This document shows positions 1-9,319 of a stretch of DNA of 35,184 nt, piece after piece. Both the position numbers and the translations under genes were made by a program. Within the stretch, counting starts at the first letter, position 1, and the number at the start of each line of letters is the position of its first letter. Origin of the DNA: Litorilituus sp. GTDB lineage: Bacteria > Pseudomonadota > Gammaproteobacteria > Enterobacterales > Alteromonadaceae. The notes beneath the pieces are model-generated. The model was not told where the DNA came from and made no database searches. It saw nothing but the letters and a program-made list of their open reading frames with translations. The stretch spans positions 1 through 35,184 of the forward strand of contig JASMAS010000083.1 in the NCBI GenBank assembly GCA_030754235.1. Reading direction: 5' to 3'.

Positions 1-351
1 TTTACCATCTTTTTCAAGTTGGTTTAGTTGGTTTTTAACCTGCTTTCTAGTGACTTTATTTAAAGTTAACTCTCCAATACTTTCAGACCAAAAATTAAGC
101 CTACTGATAATACTTTGATCTTTTTTGGTGTATTTAGATAGAAACTCAATGACAGCTTCGGATAGAGTCATTTGAGATAGAATTGCATTTGTAAAACCAT
201 CAGCAAAATCATTATTCAACGTTAAATTACTATTGAATTTATCTGCTTCTTTACGGGTTTTAAAGCTTTTAGATATGCGCTTACCCTCGTGCATAAATTC
301 AACACGATAAGTAGTGCCGCGCTTTCCGCGACGTTTTTGAATGTTAGCCAT
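1..351 (-). CDS. Tyrosine recombinase/phage-type integrase, N-terminal part (cut by window edge)
   Basis: The first 117 codons of a minus-strand gene start at the ATG at 351 and run off the left edge without a stop. The first 45 or so residues (MANIQKRRGKRGTTYRVEFM, then a KSFKTRKEADKF stretch) look like the small beta-rich arm-binding domain of phage and island integrases. Residues from about 60 on (TLSEAVIEFLSKY, then a helical Lys-rich stretch) look like the start of the SAM-like core-binding domain. The catalytic R-H-R-Y domain lies outside the window, so activity cannot be judged. The gene lies 125 bp beyond the 3' end of a tRNA-Leu gene and points away from it, the standard place for the integrase of a tRNA-integrated prophage or island. 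The element would extend left of position 477. Family assignment is from sequence pattern; the target-site role is inferred from position. Confidence 0.85.
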   Translation of the reverse strand, partial: MANIQKRRGKRGTTYRVEFMHEGKRISKSFKTRKEADKFNSNLTLNNDFADGFTNAILSQMTLSEAVIEFLSKYTKKDQSIISRLNFWSESIGELTLNKVTRKQVKNQLNQLEKDGK

Positions 352-476
352 AATGTTTTCCTCGTTTCGCCAAATTACGCTAAATTTCTTTAGCATGGAT
401 GACAACCATAACGACGAGAGAGAAAACAAATCTCACTAACTAATTGTAATATTTAAACTTAATAGTAAGTTTAAAA

Positions 477-561
477 TGGTACCGGAGGACGGACTTGAAC
501 CGTCACGCTCGAAAGCAACGGATTTTGAATCCGTCGTGTCTACCAATTCCACCACTCCGGC
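477..561 (-). tRNA. tRNA-Leu (anticodon CAA)
   Basis: The reverse strand folds as a class II tRNA with an 85-nt span including an encoded CCA. The acceptor arm is GCCGGAG with CTCCGGT (first pair G-U). The anticodon stem is ACGGA/TCCGT around loop TTCAAAA, giving anticodon CAA. There is a long variable arm and a T-loop TTCAAGT. CAA reads UUG leucine codons. Its 3' end faces the integrase gene at 351, so the 3' part of this tRNA is the probable attachment site of that element. Confidence 0.95.
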
Positions 562-565
562 GACA

Positions 566-606
566 CAGCCACTTGCAAATAATATAAAATATTATTGAAG
601 TGGCTG
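566..606. other. Nearly perfect hairpin directly upstream of tRNA-Leu
   Basis: Arms CAGCCACTT (566-574) and AAGTGGCTG (598-606) are perfectly complementary. The 23 bases between them continue the stem (AT-rich, one bulged A, loop AAA). The structure sits between the putative promoter and the mature tRNA 5' end, so it would form in the tRNA precursor leader. Confidence 0.7.
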
Positions 607-608
607 GC

Positions 609-636
609 ATTATACGAAAATAAAGCTTAAGAGCAA
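609..636 (-). promoter_or_regulatory. Probable sigma-70 promoter for tRNA-Leu
   Basis: On the reverse strand TTGCTC (636-631) and a consensus TATAAT (614-609) are separated by 16 bp, about 48 bp upstream of the mature tRNA 5' end. No other gene start is nearby on this strand. The match is by eye only. Confidence 0.55.
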
Positions 637-693
637 CTGTTTTCTTTCTTCAAAAACTTAACTGCCGATAAATCAATCTATATACTAACTAAG

Positions 694-1089
694 CTACTCA
701 TCAATAAAGGTTAGTAACCATTCTTTAGCATCAGCATTATCATTAAAAAACTGATGAGGTAAATTGTTTTTTTTATAAACTTTTTCAAATATCACCTTTG
801 TAATAAAAGGAGTATCACAACGCCCAACATTGATTGCTATCGCTTTTGCACTTCCTGCCTTCACATATTTACTATGTATTTTAAGACTGTCAAAAGTAGC
901 AACTCCCTCACCTGTCAATATAACCAATAAAGCAAAATTGCTCGCATCTATTTTACTGACCTGCGTAGCTAAGCTACGGTGCATGTTAATAAAAAACTCA
1001 TTATTCCACGGACCTTCGGCTTCTATTATTACGATATTACCATCAATTGATATGGTAAATTTCCCATGTGTGGAAAACATCTTATTCAC
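694..1089 (-). CDS. Conserved hypothetical protein, possibly STAS/SpoIIAA-like
   Basis: A 131-residue soluble protein without signal peptide or membrane segment. An N-terminal beta-rich part (FTISIDGNIVIIEAEGPWN, residues about 11-29) is followed by alternating helix and strand, including ALLVILTGEGVATFDSL and AKAIAINVGRCDTPF, and it ends in an acidic tail. This pattern resembles the SpoIIAA/STAS-like small proteins of gammaproteobacteria, but no diagnostic motif was seen, so the family is a guess. It stands alone, with no same-strand neighbour close enough to form an operon. The start could be the first or fourth residue (both Met). Confidence 0.6.
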   Translation of the reverse strand: MNKMFSTHGKFTISIDGNIVIIEAEGPWNNEFFINMHRSLATQVSKIDASNFALLVILTGEGVATFDSLKIHSKYVKAGSAKAIAINVGRCDTPFITKVIFEKVYKKNNLPHQFFNDNADAKEWLLTFIDE

Positions 1090-1221
1090 CCAAGAACCAA
1101 CTTATTTTTTGACTATTTACAACAAATTAATGAATGATAATGTAGCTCGATACTTATCTTTTGCATAGCTTTTTGTTAAACTCATTAAAATTTTATCTTG
1201 CTATGTTTGTCTGTTATTTTC

Positions 1222-1707
1222 ATGAATAATTTTCCTCGCGCTGGCTTTAGGCGTCGTTGTGCTTCTTGGCTTTATGATGTATTAATTGCTATCGCTGTTT
1301 ATATGTGTGCTGGAGCCATGGCTTTTTTGTTATTTTACATCTTAATACGATATGGCATTATTGATATGCAGGGCTTTAAACATCCTATTGATTTACAGCA
1401 GTCATCTGTCTTTTACAGTGTCGTTATTTACGGATGGAATTTCGCTTGGGTAAGCTATTTCTTTGTGTATTTTTGGGCAAAAAGTGGTCAAACATTAGGC
1501 ATGAAGGCCTGGCGTTTAAGACTACAAAATCAAGATAGTACATTAATCTCTAAAGTAACCGGTATGAAACGTCTGTTGCCCACCCTACTTGGCTTAGGTA
1601 ACTTAGCGGTATTATTTGATAGAAAAAACAAACTAAGCTTACAAGATAGGTTAACGAATACTGAGGTCGTGGTATTATCACTAGAGGCTAATAGAGGGAG
1701 GTTATAG
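1222..1707 (+). CDS. RDD family membrane protein
   Basis: An RDD domain protein of 161 residues from the chosen ATG; the family's transport role is generally uncertain. The protein begins with the family's Arg-rich segment (RAGFRRRCASWLYDVLIAI) and has two clear membrane spans, near residues 14-38 and 60-82. These are followed by the conserved GQTLGMKAWRLRLQ segment and a C-terminal DRTN-like LQDRLTNTEVVVL motif. An upstream TTG at 1198 is in frame, but the ATG at 1222 starts just before the domain and is preferred. It converges with lptG, 51 bp away. This gene often lies beside lptFG in gammaproteobacteria, but any functional link is inference. Confidence 0.85.
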   Translation: MNNFPRAGFRRRCASWLYDVLIAIAVYMCAGAMAFLLFYILIRYGIIDMQGFKHPIDLQQSSVFYSVVIYGWNFAWVSYFFVYFWAKSGQTLGMKAWRLRLQNQDSTLISKVTGMKRLLPTLLGLGNLAVLFDRKNKLSLQDRLTNTEVVVLSLEANRGRL

Positions 1708-1758
1708 CTTCCTTTATCAGGTTTTAGTCTCATTGTAGACGCTAAAATCTGCGATAAA

Positions 1759-2826
1759 CTAGGTTATTTTCTTATTCATAAAATACCACGCAATACTAAT
1801 AAATAGTATACTTGGCGATATTGCACCGATAATAGGTGGAAATTGATAGACCAAACTCAACGAACCTAACACTTCATTACAAACAAAAAATAAAATTCCT
1901 GTTACTACCCCCATCATGATCCTAGCGCCCATAGACACGGAACGCAAAGGGCCAAAAATAAAAGATAAGGCAACTAATAACATTACGGCTAAGGTAATAG
2001 GCTGCATGAGTTTTCGCCAAAAAGCTAACTGGTAACGACTTTGATCTTGGGCGTTTACTTTGAGGTAATCTAAATAATCAATCAAACCACGTATAGAAAG
2101 CGACTCTGGAGTTACAGTTACAACACCAAGTTTTTTAGGTGTAAGTGATGACTGCCAAATTTGAGAGGCACTTTCAGTCGTCATAATTTTATCTTCACTC
2201 AATTGAGTATTCACCACAGTAGATAACAGCCAGTTTTCATTTTGATATACCGCACTTTGTGCGCTTAACCAACTTTCAAGTTTTAAGTGCTCATCAAAAC
2301 GATAAATTTGTATTTTTGTTAGCTGCCCTTGCTCTAATACTTCACCAATATTAACAAAGTAGTCGCCATCTTTAGCCCAAACACCATTTTTTGCTGAAAT
2401 TAGACTACCACCAGAAATAGCCTGTGCTCTAATTTCTCGCGCTTTAGCTTCGCCACTTGGTGCTAACCATTCCCCCACAGCCATAGAAATAATCACCAGC
2501 ACAATAGCTGTTTTCATTACCGATTTAATAATATTTAAACGAGATAGGCCAGCTGCCTGCATAACCACTAACTCGCTATTGCTTGCCATCATACCTATAC
2601 CGATTAAACCACCAATTAACGCAGACATAGGGAAGAACACTTCTATATCTCGGGGTACAGCATAAAGTACATAAAGAGCAGCATGGGATAAATCATAATT
2701 ACCACGCCCGACAGCACGCATTTGCTCTACGAATTTTATAATGCCACTAACACTGACAAAAACAGCTAAAGTCAAAAAAGTGGTCGAGGTAATAATACGG
2801 CCAATATAGGCATCTAAAATTCGCAT
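1759..2826 (-). CDS. lptG: LPS export ABC transporter permease LptG
   Basis: The inner-membrane LptG half of the LptB2FG transporter, which extracts lipopolysaccharide from the inner membrane and passes it through LptC/LptA to the outer membrane. At 355 residues it has the normal family length. It shows the typical start MRILDAYIGRIIT, three N-terminal membrane spans, a periplasmic beta-jellyroll region (about 125-265) and three C-terminal spans. FWRKLMQPITLAVMLLVAL and the GARIMMGVVTGILFF stretch are family hallmarks. Its ATG overlaps the stop of lptF by one base (TAATG), indicating translational coupling. The gene converges with the RDD gene. Confidence 0.95.
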   Translation of the reverse strand: MRILDAYIGRIITSTTFLTLAVFVSVSGIIKFVEQMRAVGRGNYDLSHAALYVLYAVPRDIEVFFPMSALIGGLIGIGMMASNSELVVMQAAGLSRLNIIKSVMKTAIVLVIISMAVGEWLAPSGEAKAREIRAQAISGGSLISAKNGVWAKDGDYFVNIGEVLEQGQLTKIQIYRFDEHLKLESWLSAQSAVYQNENWLLSTVVNTQLSEDKIMTTESASQIWQSSLTPKKLGVVTVTPESLSIRGLIDYLDYLKVNAQDQSRYQLAFWRKLMQPITLAVMLLVALSFIFGPLRSVSMGARIMMGVVTGILFFVCNEVLGSLSLVYQFPPIIGAISPSILFISIAWYFMNKKIT

Positions 2827-3992
2827 TATGCTTGTCCCTTCTCTTTCTTAAGACTTGACTTACCTCGTTTTAAACTCGGTAACTTCGCTTTAATTTTTCG
2901 ACCACTACTTCGCTCTTTCATTAATAAGGTCATTCCCAAAAATAAAGCACTTAAATGAATAGGCCATAATCCAATACTTGCAGGTAAAGCCTGTCTTTCA
3001 ATACCTGAGCGCATCGCAGTTAACAATAAAAAGTAACCTAAAAATAACATTAATGCCGGTAACATTTTGGCAAATTTACCTTGCCTTGGATTAACCACAC
3101 TTAAAGGCACCGCAATAAAGGTTAACATTAGACAAGCTAGCGGAAAGGCAATACGCCATTGTATTGTTGCACCATATTCTGCGGCAAGCTGATCATCTTC
3201 GGGAGTAAATAATTGGCTAGTAGGAAGTGCACTTAATTTTCGACGCTTTTGTTCAACTTTGTGATCTTGAATTTGAATATGATACTTATCAAAGGTAACC
3301 GACTGAAACTCACCATTACCAGCATCGCTATGATAACGAGTTCCATCAGTTAACACCAGCCGTTGAGAGCCGGTATCTTCCTCAAATACTTGACCGCTTT
3401 TTGCGTAAACTAAACTTGCATTGATAATAGATTCTTCACGATTATTTTCATCCGGTAATTGCGCCACAAATACCTTATCAAAACCATTATCTTCACGATG
3501 TTTATCATGAATAAAAATAACCGCTTTTTGGTTACCCGTTTGCTGAAAACGGCCTGCAACTAAAGAGCTTAATCCTGAATCTGCAGCTAACTCGTCTTTC
3601 ATCTGATACTGGTACTCAGAAGCCATGGGCGCTAAATACAAAGTAAATAAACCGGTAAATAGTGCGGTGACAATAGCTAACACTAAGGTCACCCTGACCA
3701 CATACCACTCACTTACACCACAGGCATGTAACACCGTCATTTCATTATCGGCATAAATACGACCATAGGCTAAAAGCACGCCTAAAAATAAACTTAGTGG
3801 TAACATCATTCCAGCCAAGTCAGGGACTTTTAAGCCAATGAAAATCATCACCATTTGCCCCGGAATACTTCCTTCAGAAGCATCACCTAATACTCGAACA
3901 AATTTTTGGCTGATAAATATTGTCATCAGCACAAAGAAAACAGCTAATTGTGTCTTAGCCACTTCTTTTAATAAATAACGAAAAATGATCAC
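2826..3992 (-). CDS. lptF: LPS export ABC transporter permease LptF
   Basis: Partner permease of LptG in the LptB2FG exporter. Six membrane spans flank a periplasmic jellyroll. Conserved features include FISQKFVRVLG, the coupling-helix region with EMTVLHACGVSEW and the C-terminal PLSVVNPRQGKFAKMLPAL. An open frame extends to 4034, but the GTG at 3992 gives the start (M)IIFRYLLKEV, which matches the E. coli LptF start as I remember it, and it has GGGA 7 bases upstream. The longer version would add 14 residues. The C-terminus carries a Lys/Arg-rich cytoplasmic tail of about 30 residues not typical of E. coli LptF. The gene is divergent from pepA, as in many gammaproteobacteria. Confidence 0.93.
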   Translation of the reverse strand: MIIFRYLLKEVAKTQLAVFFVLMTIFISQKFVRVLGDASEGSIPGQMVMIFIGLKVPDLAGMMLPLSLFLGVLLAYGRIYADNEMTVLHACGVSEWYVVRVTLVLAIVTALFTGLFTLYLAPMASEYQYQMKDELAADSGLSSLVAGRFQQTGNQKAVIFIHDKHREDNGFDKVFVAQLPDENNREESIINASLVYAKSGQVFEEDTGSQRLVLTDGTRYHSDAGNGEFQSVTFDKYHIQIQDHKVEQKRRKLSALPTSQLFTPEDDQLAAEYGATIQWRIAFPLACLMLTFIAVPLSVVNPRQGKFAKMLPALMLFLGYFLLLTAMRSGIERQALPASIGLWPIHLSALFLGMTLLMKERSSGRKIKAKLPSLKRGKSSLKKEKGQA

Positions 3993-4241
3993 AAAAAGAT
4001 CCCATAAAAATTGTGTTTTTCCTGACATTTTCACATTTTTTCAGTAAACTTGCCGTTTTCATAACTAAACTATATAGTCAACAAACAAGTTTGTTTGATA
4101 AATGCGACTATAATTATAGCCTTTAGGCGCATCAGTTTGATAGTCAACAATGGTATTATTTACTGATTTTAACAAGTTTAACCAGATTTTTTTAGCACAA
4201 GCTTATATTTAATTAAGCAATTAGCTGTAAAAGGAGAGCTC
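3993..4241. promoter_or_regulatory. Divergent lptF/pepA promoter region with short repeats
   Basis: About 250 bp between two divergent start codons must hold both promoters. Visible structure: a perfect 7-bp inverted repeat AACAAAC-AA-GTTTGTT (4080-4095) and a direct repeat TAGTCAACAA at 4075-4084 and 4141-4150. No -35/-10 pair could be assigned with confidence. The ribosome site AAGGAGAG lies about 8 bases before the pepA ATG. Confidence 0.5.
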
Positions 4242-5750
4242 ATGGAGTTCAGTATAAAAAGCGGTAGCCCTGAAAAACAACGCAGTGCCTGTATTGTTGT
4301 CGGTGTTTTTGAACCTCGTCGTCTTAGTGCCACAGCAGAGCAATTAGATGAAATAAGTGAAGGTTATATTAGCAATCTTTTGCGTAAAGGCGATTTAGAA
4401 GGCAAGTCAGGTCAAATGCTACTTTTACATCACGTACCTAATATTCTTAGTGAACGTGTTTTACTGGTAGGTTGTGGTAAAGAGCGCGAATTAGATGAGC
4501 GCCAGTATCGTCAAATTATTAATAAAACGATCAACACCCTTAACGAAACAGGCTCAATGGAAGCAGTATGTTTCTTATCAGAATTACATGTTAAAGGCCG
4601 CGATACTTATTGGAAAGTTCGTCAAGCAGTCGAAGCAACACAAGATGGTCTTTACAGTTTTAATAGCCTAAAAACACATAAAGAAGAGCCGCGTAGACCA
4701 CTACGTAAAATTGTGTTTAACGTACCAACTCGTAGAGAACTGCCAATAGGTGAACGTGCAATTAACCACGCTTTAGCTATTTCAGAAGGTATTAGTACCT
4801 GTAAAAATGTCGCTAATATGCCGCCAAATATTTGTAATCCAGCCTATTTAGCTGAACAAGCCAAAATTCTCTCCAACGATTATGAAAAGATCACCACTGA
4901 AATTGTTGATGAACAAGACATGGAAGCACTGGGTATGGGATCATACCTCGCTGTTGGCCGTGGTTCTGATAATGAATCATTAATGAGCATCATAACCTAC
5001 AACGGAATTGATGATGATTCAAAACCACTTGTTTTAGTGGGTAAAGGCTTAACCTTTGATAGCGGCGGTATTTCCTTAAAGCCTGGCGCAGGCATGGATG
5101 AAATGAAATATGACATGGGTGGCGCTGCAGGTGTGTTAGGTGCAATGCATGCCTTAGCTGAATTAGATCTACCCATAAAAGTCATTGGTGTTTTGGCTGG
5201 TTGTGAGAACATGCCAAGTAGTAAGGCTTATCGACCGGGTGACATATTAACTACCATGTCAGGTCAAACCGTTGAAGTATTAAACACTGATGCAGAAGGA
5301 CGCTTAGTATTATGTGACGCCTTAACATATGTTGAACGCTTTGAACCAGATGCCGTTATTGATGTAGCAACCCTAACCGGTGCTTGTGTTGTGGCTTTAG
5401 GACAACACGCCACAGGATTATTAAGTACACATAACCCACTAGCCCATGAATTACTCAATGCTTCAGAACAAAGTGGTGATAGGGCATGGCGTATGCCGCT
5501 ATGGGATGATTATCAAGAACAACTTGAAAGCCCATTTGCGGATATGACTAATCTTGGTGGCAAAGAAGCAGGCACCATAACCGCAGGTTGTTTCTTATCA
5601 CGCTTTACCAAAAAGTATCACTGGGCACATTTAGATGTTGCAGGTACGGCTTGGCGCAGTGGAGGTAAAAACAAAGGCTCTACCGGTCGCCCTGTTAGCA
5701 TGTTAACGCAATTTATGCTTAACCGTGCAGGTCAAGAGCAAGGTGAGTAA
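4242..5750 (+). CDS. pepA: Leucyl aminopeptidase (cytosol aminopeptidase PepA, family M17)
   Basis: A cytoplasmic hexameric dimetal exopeptidase that removes N-terminal residues, especially leucine, from peptides. At 502 residues it is full length. The N-terminal macro-like domain covers about 1-170 and the catalytic domain about 175-495. Metal and catalytic motifs are present: [16 protein letters not shown] (with the Lys and Asp ligands), [10 protein letters not shown] and the M17 signature [11 protein letters not shown] strong ribosome site (AGGAGA) precedes the ATG. It is followed after 34 bp by holC and then valS, the conserved pepA-holC-valS order. E. coli PepA also acts as a DNA-binding protein in carAB regulation and plasmid dimer resolution; whether that holds here cannot be told. 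Confidence 0.97.
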   Translation: MEFSIKSGSPEKQRSACIVVGVFEPRRLSATAEQLDEISEGYISNLLRKGDLEGKSGQMLLLHHVPNILSERVLLVGCGKERELDERQYRQIINKTINTLNETGSMEAVCFLSELHVKGRDTYWKVRQAVEATQDGLYSFNSLKTHKEEPRRPLRKIVFNVPTRRELPIGERAINHALAISEGISTCKNVANMPPNICNPAYLAEQAKILSNDYEKITTEIVDEQDMEALGMGSYLAVGRGSDNESLMSIITYNGIDDDSKPLVLVGKGLTFDSGGISLKPGAGMDEMKYDMGGAAGVLGAMHALAELDLPIKVIGVLAGCENMPSSKAYRPGDILTTMSGQTVEVLNTDAEGRLVLCDALTYVERFEPDAVIDVATLTGACVVALGQHATGLLSTHNPLAHELLNASEQSGDRAWRMPLWDDYQEQLESPFADMTNLGGKEAGTITAGCFLSRFTKKYHWAHLDVAGTAWRSGGKNKGSTGRPVSMLTQFMLNRAGQEQGE

Positions 5751-5784
5751 GTCGGTTTTCAGATAAAAATAAAAGGCTGTAAAG

Positions 5785-6252
5785 ATGCAAACACAGGTAA
5801 TGTTTTACCTCCTTAATGATAAAAAAGTAGAACTGAAGGGTAGCGATGCCATTGATACAAGCTCTGCGTTTTATCATGCCTGTTTACAAGCCAGTTATTT
5901 TTATCGTCAAAATCAACGCGTGTTTATTTACACCCAAGACAAACAAAGCGCTGAAAAAATTGACGAAATGCTTTGGGCCTTTGACAGTGACAGCTTTGTT
6001 CCTCATAACCTTGTCGGAGAAGGTCCTAAACAAGGTGCCGCCGTTGAAATAGACAGCCAAGCACCTACAGGTCACAGGCCAGTATTAATTAACTTAACGA
6101 GTACTGTGCCAAGTTTTGCCAATAAATTTCAATTTATTGTCGACTTTGTCCCCTGCGATGAAAGCTTAAAGCAACAAGCCAGAGAGCGCTTTAAAACCTG
6201 TCGAAAGTGGGGATTTCAAGTCAATAATCAAGCCGTCGCTGAGTGTGCCTAA
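5785..6252 (+). CDS. holC: DNA polymerase III chi subunit HolC
   Basis: The chi subunit of the clamp-loader complex; with psi it links the loader to single-strand-binding protein during replication. At 155 residues it is the usual size. It starts with MQTQVMFYLL and carries the family's Rossmann-like features: HACLQASYFYRQNQRVFIYT, then a DEMLWAF block, FVPHNLVGEGP and a C-terminal FKTCRKWGF. It sits between pepA and valS, the standard place for holC, and is probably co-transcribed with pepA. Confidence 0.93.
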   Translation: MQTQVMFYLLNDKKVELKGSDAIDTSSAFYHACLQASYFYRQNQRVFIYTQDKQSAEKIDEMLWAFDSDSFVPHNLVGEGPKQGAAVEIDSQAPTGHRPVLINLTSTVPSFANKFQFIVDFVPCDESLKQQARERFKTCRKWGFQVNNQAVAECA

Positions 6253-6307
6253 ATAACTAAGCCTCAATAATAGAAACAGCACGTAACAGTGCGAGATAAT
6301 ATTTTTT

Positions 6308-6324
6308 GTCGGGATAATCCCGAC
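6308..6324. promoter_or_regulatory. Perfect hairpin just upstream of valS
   Basis: GTCGGGAT (6308-6315) and ATCCCGAC (6317-6324) form an 8-bp perfect, GC-rich stem with a one-base gap (in practice a 3-5 base loop), ending about 20 bp before the valS start. No T-run follows on the plus strand and A residues follow on the minus strand, so it is not a standard terminator. It may affect valS translation or mRNA processing. Confidence 0.6.
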
Positions 6325-6344
6325 CTGTAATTTTCGAGAAAATG

Positions 6345-9200
6345 ATGGAAAAAACATTTAACCCAACAGACATTGAACAATCTTTATATACCAGCTGGGA
6401 AGAACAAGGTTATTTTAGCCCGACCGGTGAAGGGGATAGCTACAGTATTGCTATTCCACCACCAAACGTCACTGGCTCATTACACATGGGTCACGCTTTC
6501 CAGCAAACCATCATGGATACCTTAATTCGCTACCAACGTATGCAAGGAAAAAACACCTTATGGCAGACTGGTTGCGATCATGCAGGTATTGCCACACAAA
6601 TGGTTGTTGAGCGAAAAATTGCAGCAGAAGAAGAGAAAACTCGCCATGATTATGGTCGAGAAGGCTTTATTGACAAAATTTGGCAATGGAAAGAACAATC
6701 TGGTGGCACTATTGGTAGGCAAATGCGTCGCTTGGGTAACTCCATTGACTGGTCACGCGAACGCTTCACCATGGATGAAGGCATGTCTGAAGCGGTGCAA
6801 GAAGTGTTTGTTCGCCTTTTTGAAGATGATCTTATTTATCGTGGCAAACGCTTAGTTAACTGGGATCCTAAATTCCATACTGCTATCTCTGACTTAGAAG
6901 TAGAAAACAAAGATAAGAAAGGCCATATGTGGCACCTTCGCTATCCACTTGCCGATGGCGAGAAAACCGCAGAAGGTCACCGTTACCTAGTGGTAGCTAC
7001 AACACGTCCTGAAACCATGTTAGGAGATACCGGTGTAGCCGTTAACCCTGAGGATCCGCGCTATAAAGATCTTATTGGTAAAAAAGTTCTACTGCCAATA
7101 GTAAATCGTTTGATCCCTATTGTGGGTGATGAACATGCCGATATGGACAAAGGTACAGGCTGTGTAAAAATCACCCCTGCCCACGATTTTAACGATAACG
7201 ACGTAGGTAAACGCCACGCACTACCGCAAATTAATATTTTCGATAAAGACGCGGCTATTCTACCTTACGCTGAAGTTTACGATACTAAAGGTGAACCTTG
7301 TGATGCCTATCATACTGAACTACCGAGCGAATTTTCAGGTATGGACAGATTTGTCGCCCGTAATGCTATTGTGGCTAAATTTGAAGAACTAGGCTTACTC
7401 GTTGAAATAAAAGATCATGACTTAGTTGCTCCTTATGGTGACCGTTCAGGGGTCATCATTGAGCCACTACTTACCGACCAATGGTATGTGCGTGTTGAAA
7501 AACTCGCTGGACCTGCTGTTAATGCTGTAAAAGATGGTCAAATTGAATTTGTACCTAAACAATATGAAAACTTATACTTTTCATGGATGCGTGACATTCA
7601 AGACTGGTGTATCTCTCGCCAGTTATGGTGGGGACATCGTATCCCTGCATGGTATGACGAAAATAATAAGGTTTATGTTGGTCGCAGTGAAGCAGAAGTG
7701 AGAGCAAATAATAACATCAATGAAAATGCTATTCTCAAACAAGACGATGATGTCTTAGATACCTGGTTCTCCTCTGCCCTATGGACATTCTCAACCTTAG
7801 GTTGGCCAAAAAATACAGATGATTTAAAAACCTTCCACCCAACTGATGTTTTGGTGACAGGTTTTGATATTATTTTCTTCTGGGTAGCCCGCATGATTAT
7901 GATGACCATGCACTTTAACAAAGATGAAAACGGTAAAGCACAAATTCCTTTTAAAAAGATTTACATGACTGGCCTTATCCGCGATGAAAACGGCGATAAA
8001 ATGAGTAAATCAAAGGGCAATGTTATTGATCCACTGGATATGATTGACGGCATCTCGCTTGAGAAACTGCTAGAAAAACGTACCGGCAACATGATGCAAC
8101 CACAGTTAGCACAGAAGATCACTAAGCTAACTAAAAAAGAGTTTCCAAACGGTATTGAAGCCCACGGGACTGATGCGCTTCGCTTTACCCTAACATCTGT
8201 TGCTACAACAGGGCGTGATATAAGCTGGGATATGAAGCGTCTTGAAGGTTACCGTAATTTTACTAATAAATTATGGAACGCTAGCCGTTATGTATTAATG
8301 AATACTGAAGAGTTTGATTGCGGTACAAAAGGTGGCAACATGATATTGTCACTTGCTGATCGTTGGATCATCGGACAATTTGAGCAAACCGTAAAAACAG
8401 TGCACGAAGCCTTCAACAGCTTCCGTTTTGACTTAGCCTCTCAAGCTTTATATGAATTTACTTGGAATCAATTTTGTGACTGGTATTTAGAACTCACCAA
8501 GCCAGTATTATTTAAAGGTGATAAAGCACAGCAACGTGGCACCCGTCACACCTTAGTGAATGTCTTAGAAGGTCTTTTACGCCTAATGCACCCTATTATG
8601 CCATATATCACTGAAACAATATGGCAACGTGTTCAACCATTAAGTGACTTTGCTAAAAAAGGTGACTCAATCATGACGCAAATGTTCCCACAATTTAATG
8701 AAGAAAATTGCGATCAGCAAGCAATTGATGATTTAGAGTGGGTTAAACAGTTTATTATTGCTATCCGTAATATTCGTGGTGAAATGGATATTGCGCCAAG
8801 TAAACCATTACCGGTATTACTGAAAAATGTCAGTGAGCTTGATCTGCGCCGTTTAACTGAAAATGAACAGTTCCTCAGTTCGTTAGCAAAACTTGAAAGT
8901 ATCAACGTGCTAACTGAAGACGATCAAGGTCCAGCCTCAGCTTCAGCAGTAGTAGGTGAGCTTTCGTTACTGATTCCAATGGCTGGCTTAATCGATAAAG
9001 CTGCCGAGCTTGCACGTTTAGACAAAGCGATTGATAAATTAGAAAAAGAAGCAGCTAAAACGCGCGGCAAATTAAATAATGAAAACTTTGTTGGCAAAGC
9101 ACCTGTTGCGGTGATAGAAAAAGAAAAAAGTAAACTCAGCGATGCTGAATCAACACTGACTAAAATGCACGAACAAAAAATACAAATAGCAACACTATAA
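6345..9200 (+). CDS. valS: Valine--tRNA ligase
   Basis: Class I aminoacyl-tRNA synthetase that charges tRNA-Val. About 951 residues, close to the E. coli length. The ATP-site signatures are both present: [13 protein letters not shown] near residue 45 (HIGH variant HMGH) and [13 protein letters not shown] near residue 550 (KMSKS). The editing (CP1) domain contains the family's [17 protein letters not shown]. The anticodon-binding domain follows, and the C-terminal 65 residues form the coiled-coil arm (Lys/Glu/Ala-rich) typical of ValRS. Two adjacent ATGs are possible. The second (6345) gives [12 protein letters not shown], as in E. coli, and better spacing from the weak GAG ribosome site. It is the last gene of the pepA-holC-valS block. 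Confidence 0.97.
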   Translation: MEKTFNPTDIEQSLYTSWEEQGYFSPTGEGDSYSIAIPPPNVTGSLHMGHAFQQTIMDTLIRYQRMQGKNTLWQTGCDHAGIATQMVVERKIAAEEEKTRHDYGREGFIDKIWQWKEQSGGTIGRQMRRLGNSIDWSRERFTMDEGMSEAVQEVFVRLFEDDLIYRGKRLVNWDPKFHTAISDLEVENKDKKGHMWHLRYPLADGEKTAEGHRYLVVATTRPETMLGDTGVAVNPEDPRYKDLIGKKVLLPIVNRLIPIVGDEHADMDKGTGCVKITPAHDFNDNDVGKRHALPQINIFDKDAAILPYAEVYDTKGEPCDAYHTELPSEFSGMDRFVARNAIVAKFEELGLLVEIKDHDLVAPYGDRSGVIIEPLLTDQWYVRVEKLAGPAVNAVKDGQIEFVPKQYENLYFSWMRDIQDWCISRQLWWGHRIPAWYDENNKVYVGRSEAEVRANNNINENAILKQDDDVLDTWFSSALWTFSTLGWPKNTDDLKTFHPTDVLVTGFDIIFFWVARMIMMTMHFNKDENGKAQIPFKKIYMTGLIRDENGDKMSKSKGNVIDPLDMIDGISLEKLLEKRTGNMMQPQLAQKITKLTKKEFPNGIEAHGTDALRFTLTSVATTGRDISWDMKRLEGYRNFTNKLWNASRYVLMNTEEFDCGTKGGNMILSLADRWIIGQFEQTVKTVHEAFNSFRFDLASQALYEFTWNQFCDWYLELTKPVLFKGDKAQQRGTRHTLVNVLEGLLRLMHPIMPYITETIWQRVQPLSDFAKKGDSIMTQMFPQFNEENCDQQAIDDLEWVKQFIIAIRNIRGEMDIAPSKPLPVLLKNVSELDLRRLTENEQFLSSLAKLESINVLTEDDQGPASASAVVGELSLLIPMAGLIDKAAELARLDKAIDKLEKEAAKTRGKLNNENFVGKAPVAVIEKEKSKLSDAESTLTKMHEQKIQIATL

Positions 9201-9283
9201 AGTTGATTTTGGTGGTTGTCGTCAGTACTTAACTTAACAAAATCAGGTAAAATACGACTAATCACCCAGTTTTTTTGAATATA

Positions 9284-9319
9284 TTTATAAAAAATTGAAC
9301 TATTTCAATTTTTTATAAA
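9284..9319. terminator. Perfect 16-bp AT-rich palindrome after valS (possible terminator)
   Basis: TTTATAAAAAATTGAA (9284-9299) and TTCAATTTTTTATAAA (9304-9319) are exact reverse complements around CTAT. The A-run and T-run within the stem would give a U-rich 3' arm on both strands, 84 bp after valS. The stem is nearly GC-free, so terminator function is uncertain. Confidence 0.5.

Noticed and set aside
2826-4034. Start of lptF at 4034
   Set aside because: The extra 14 residues have no counterpart in the E. coli protein as remembered; the GTG at 3992 matches the family start and has a better-placed GGGA. It remains possible.
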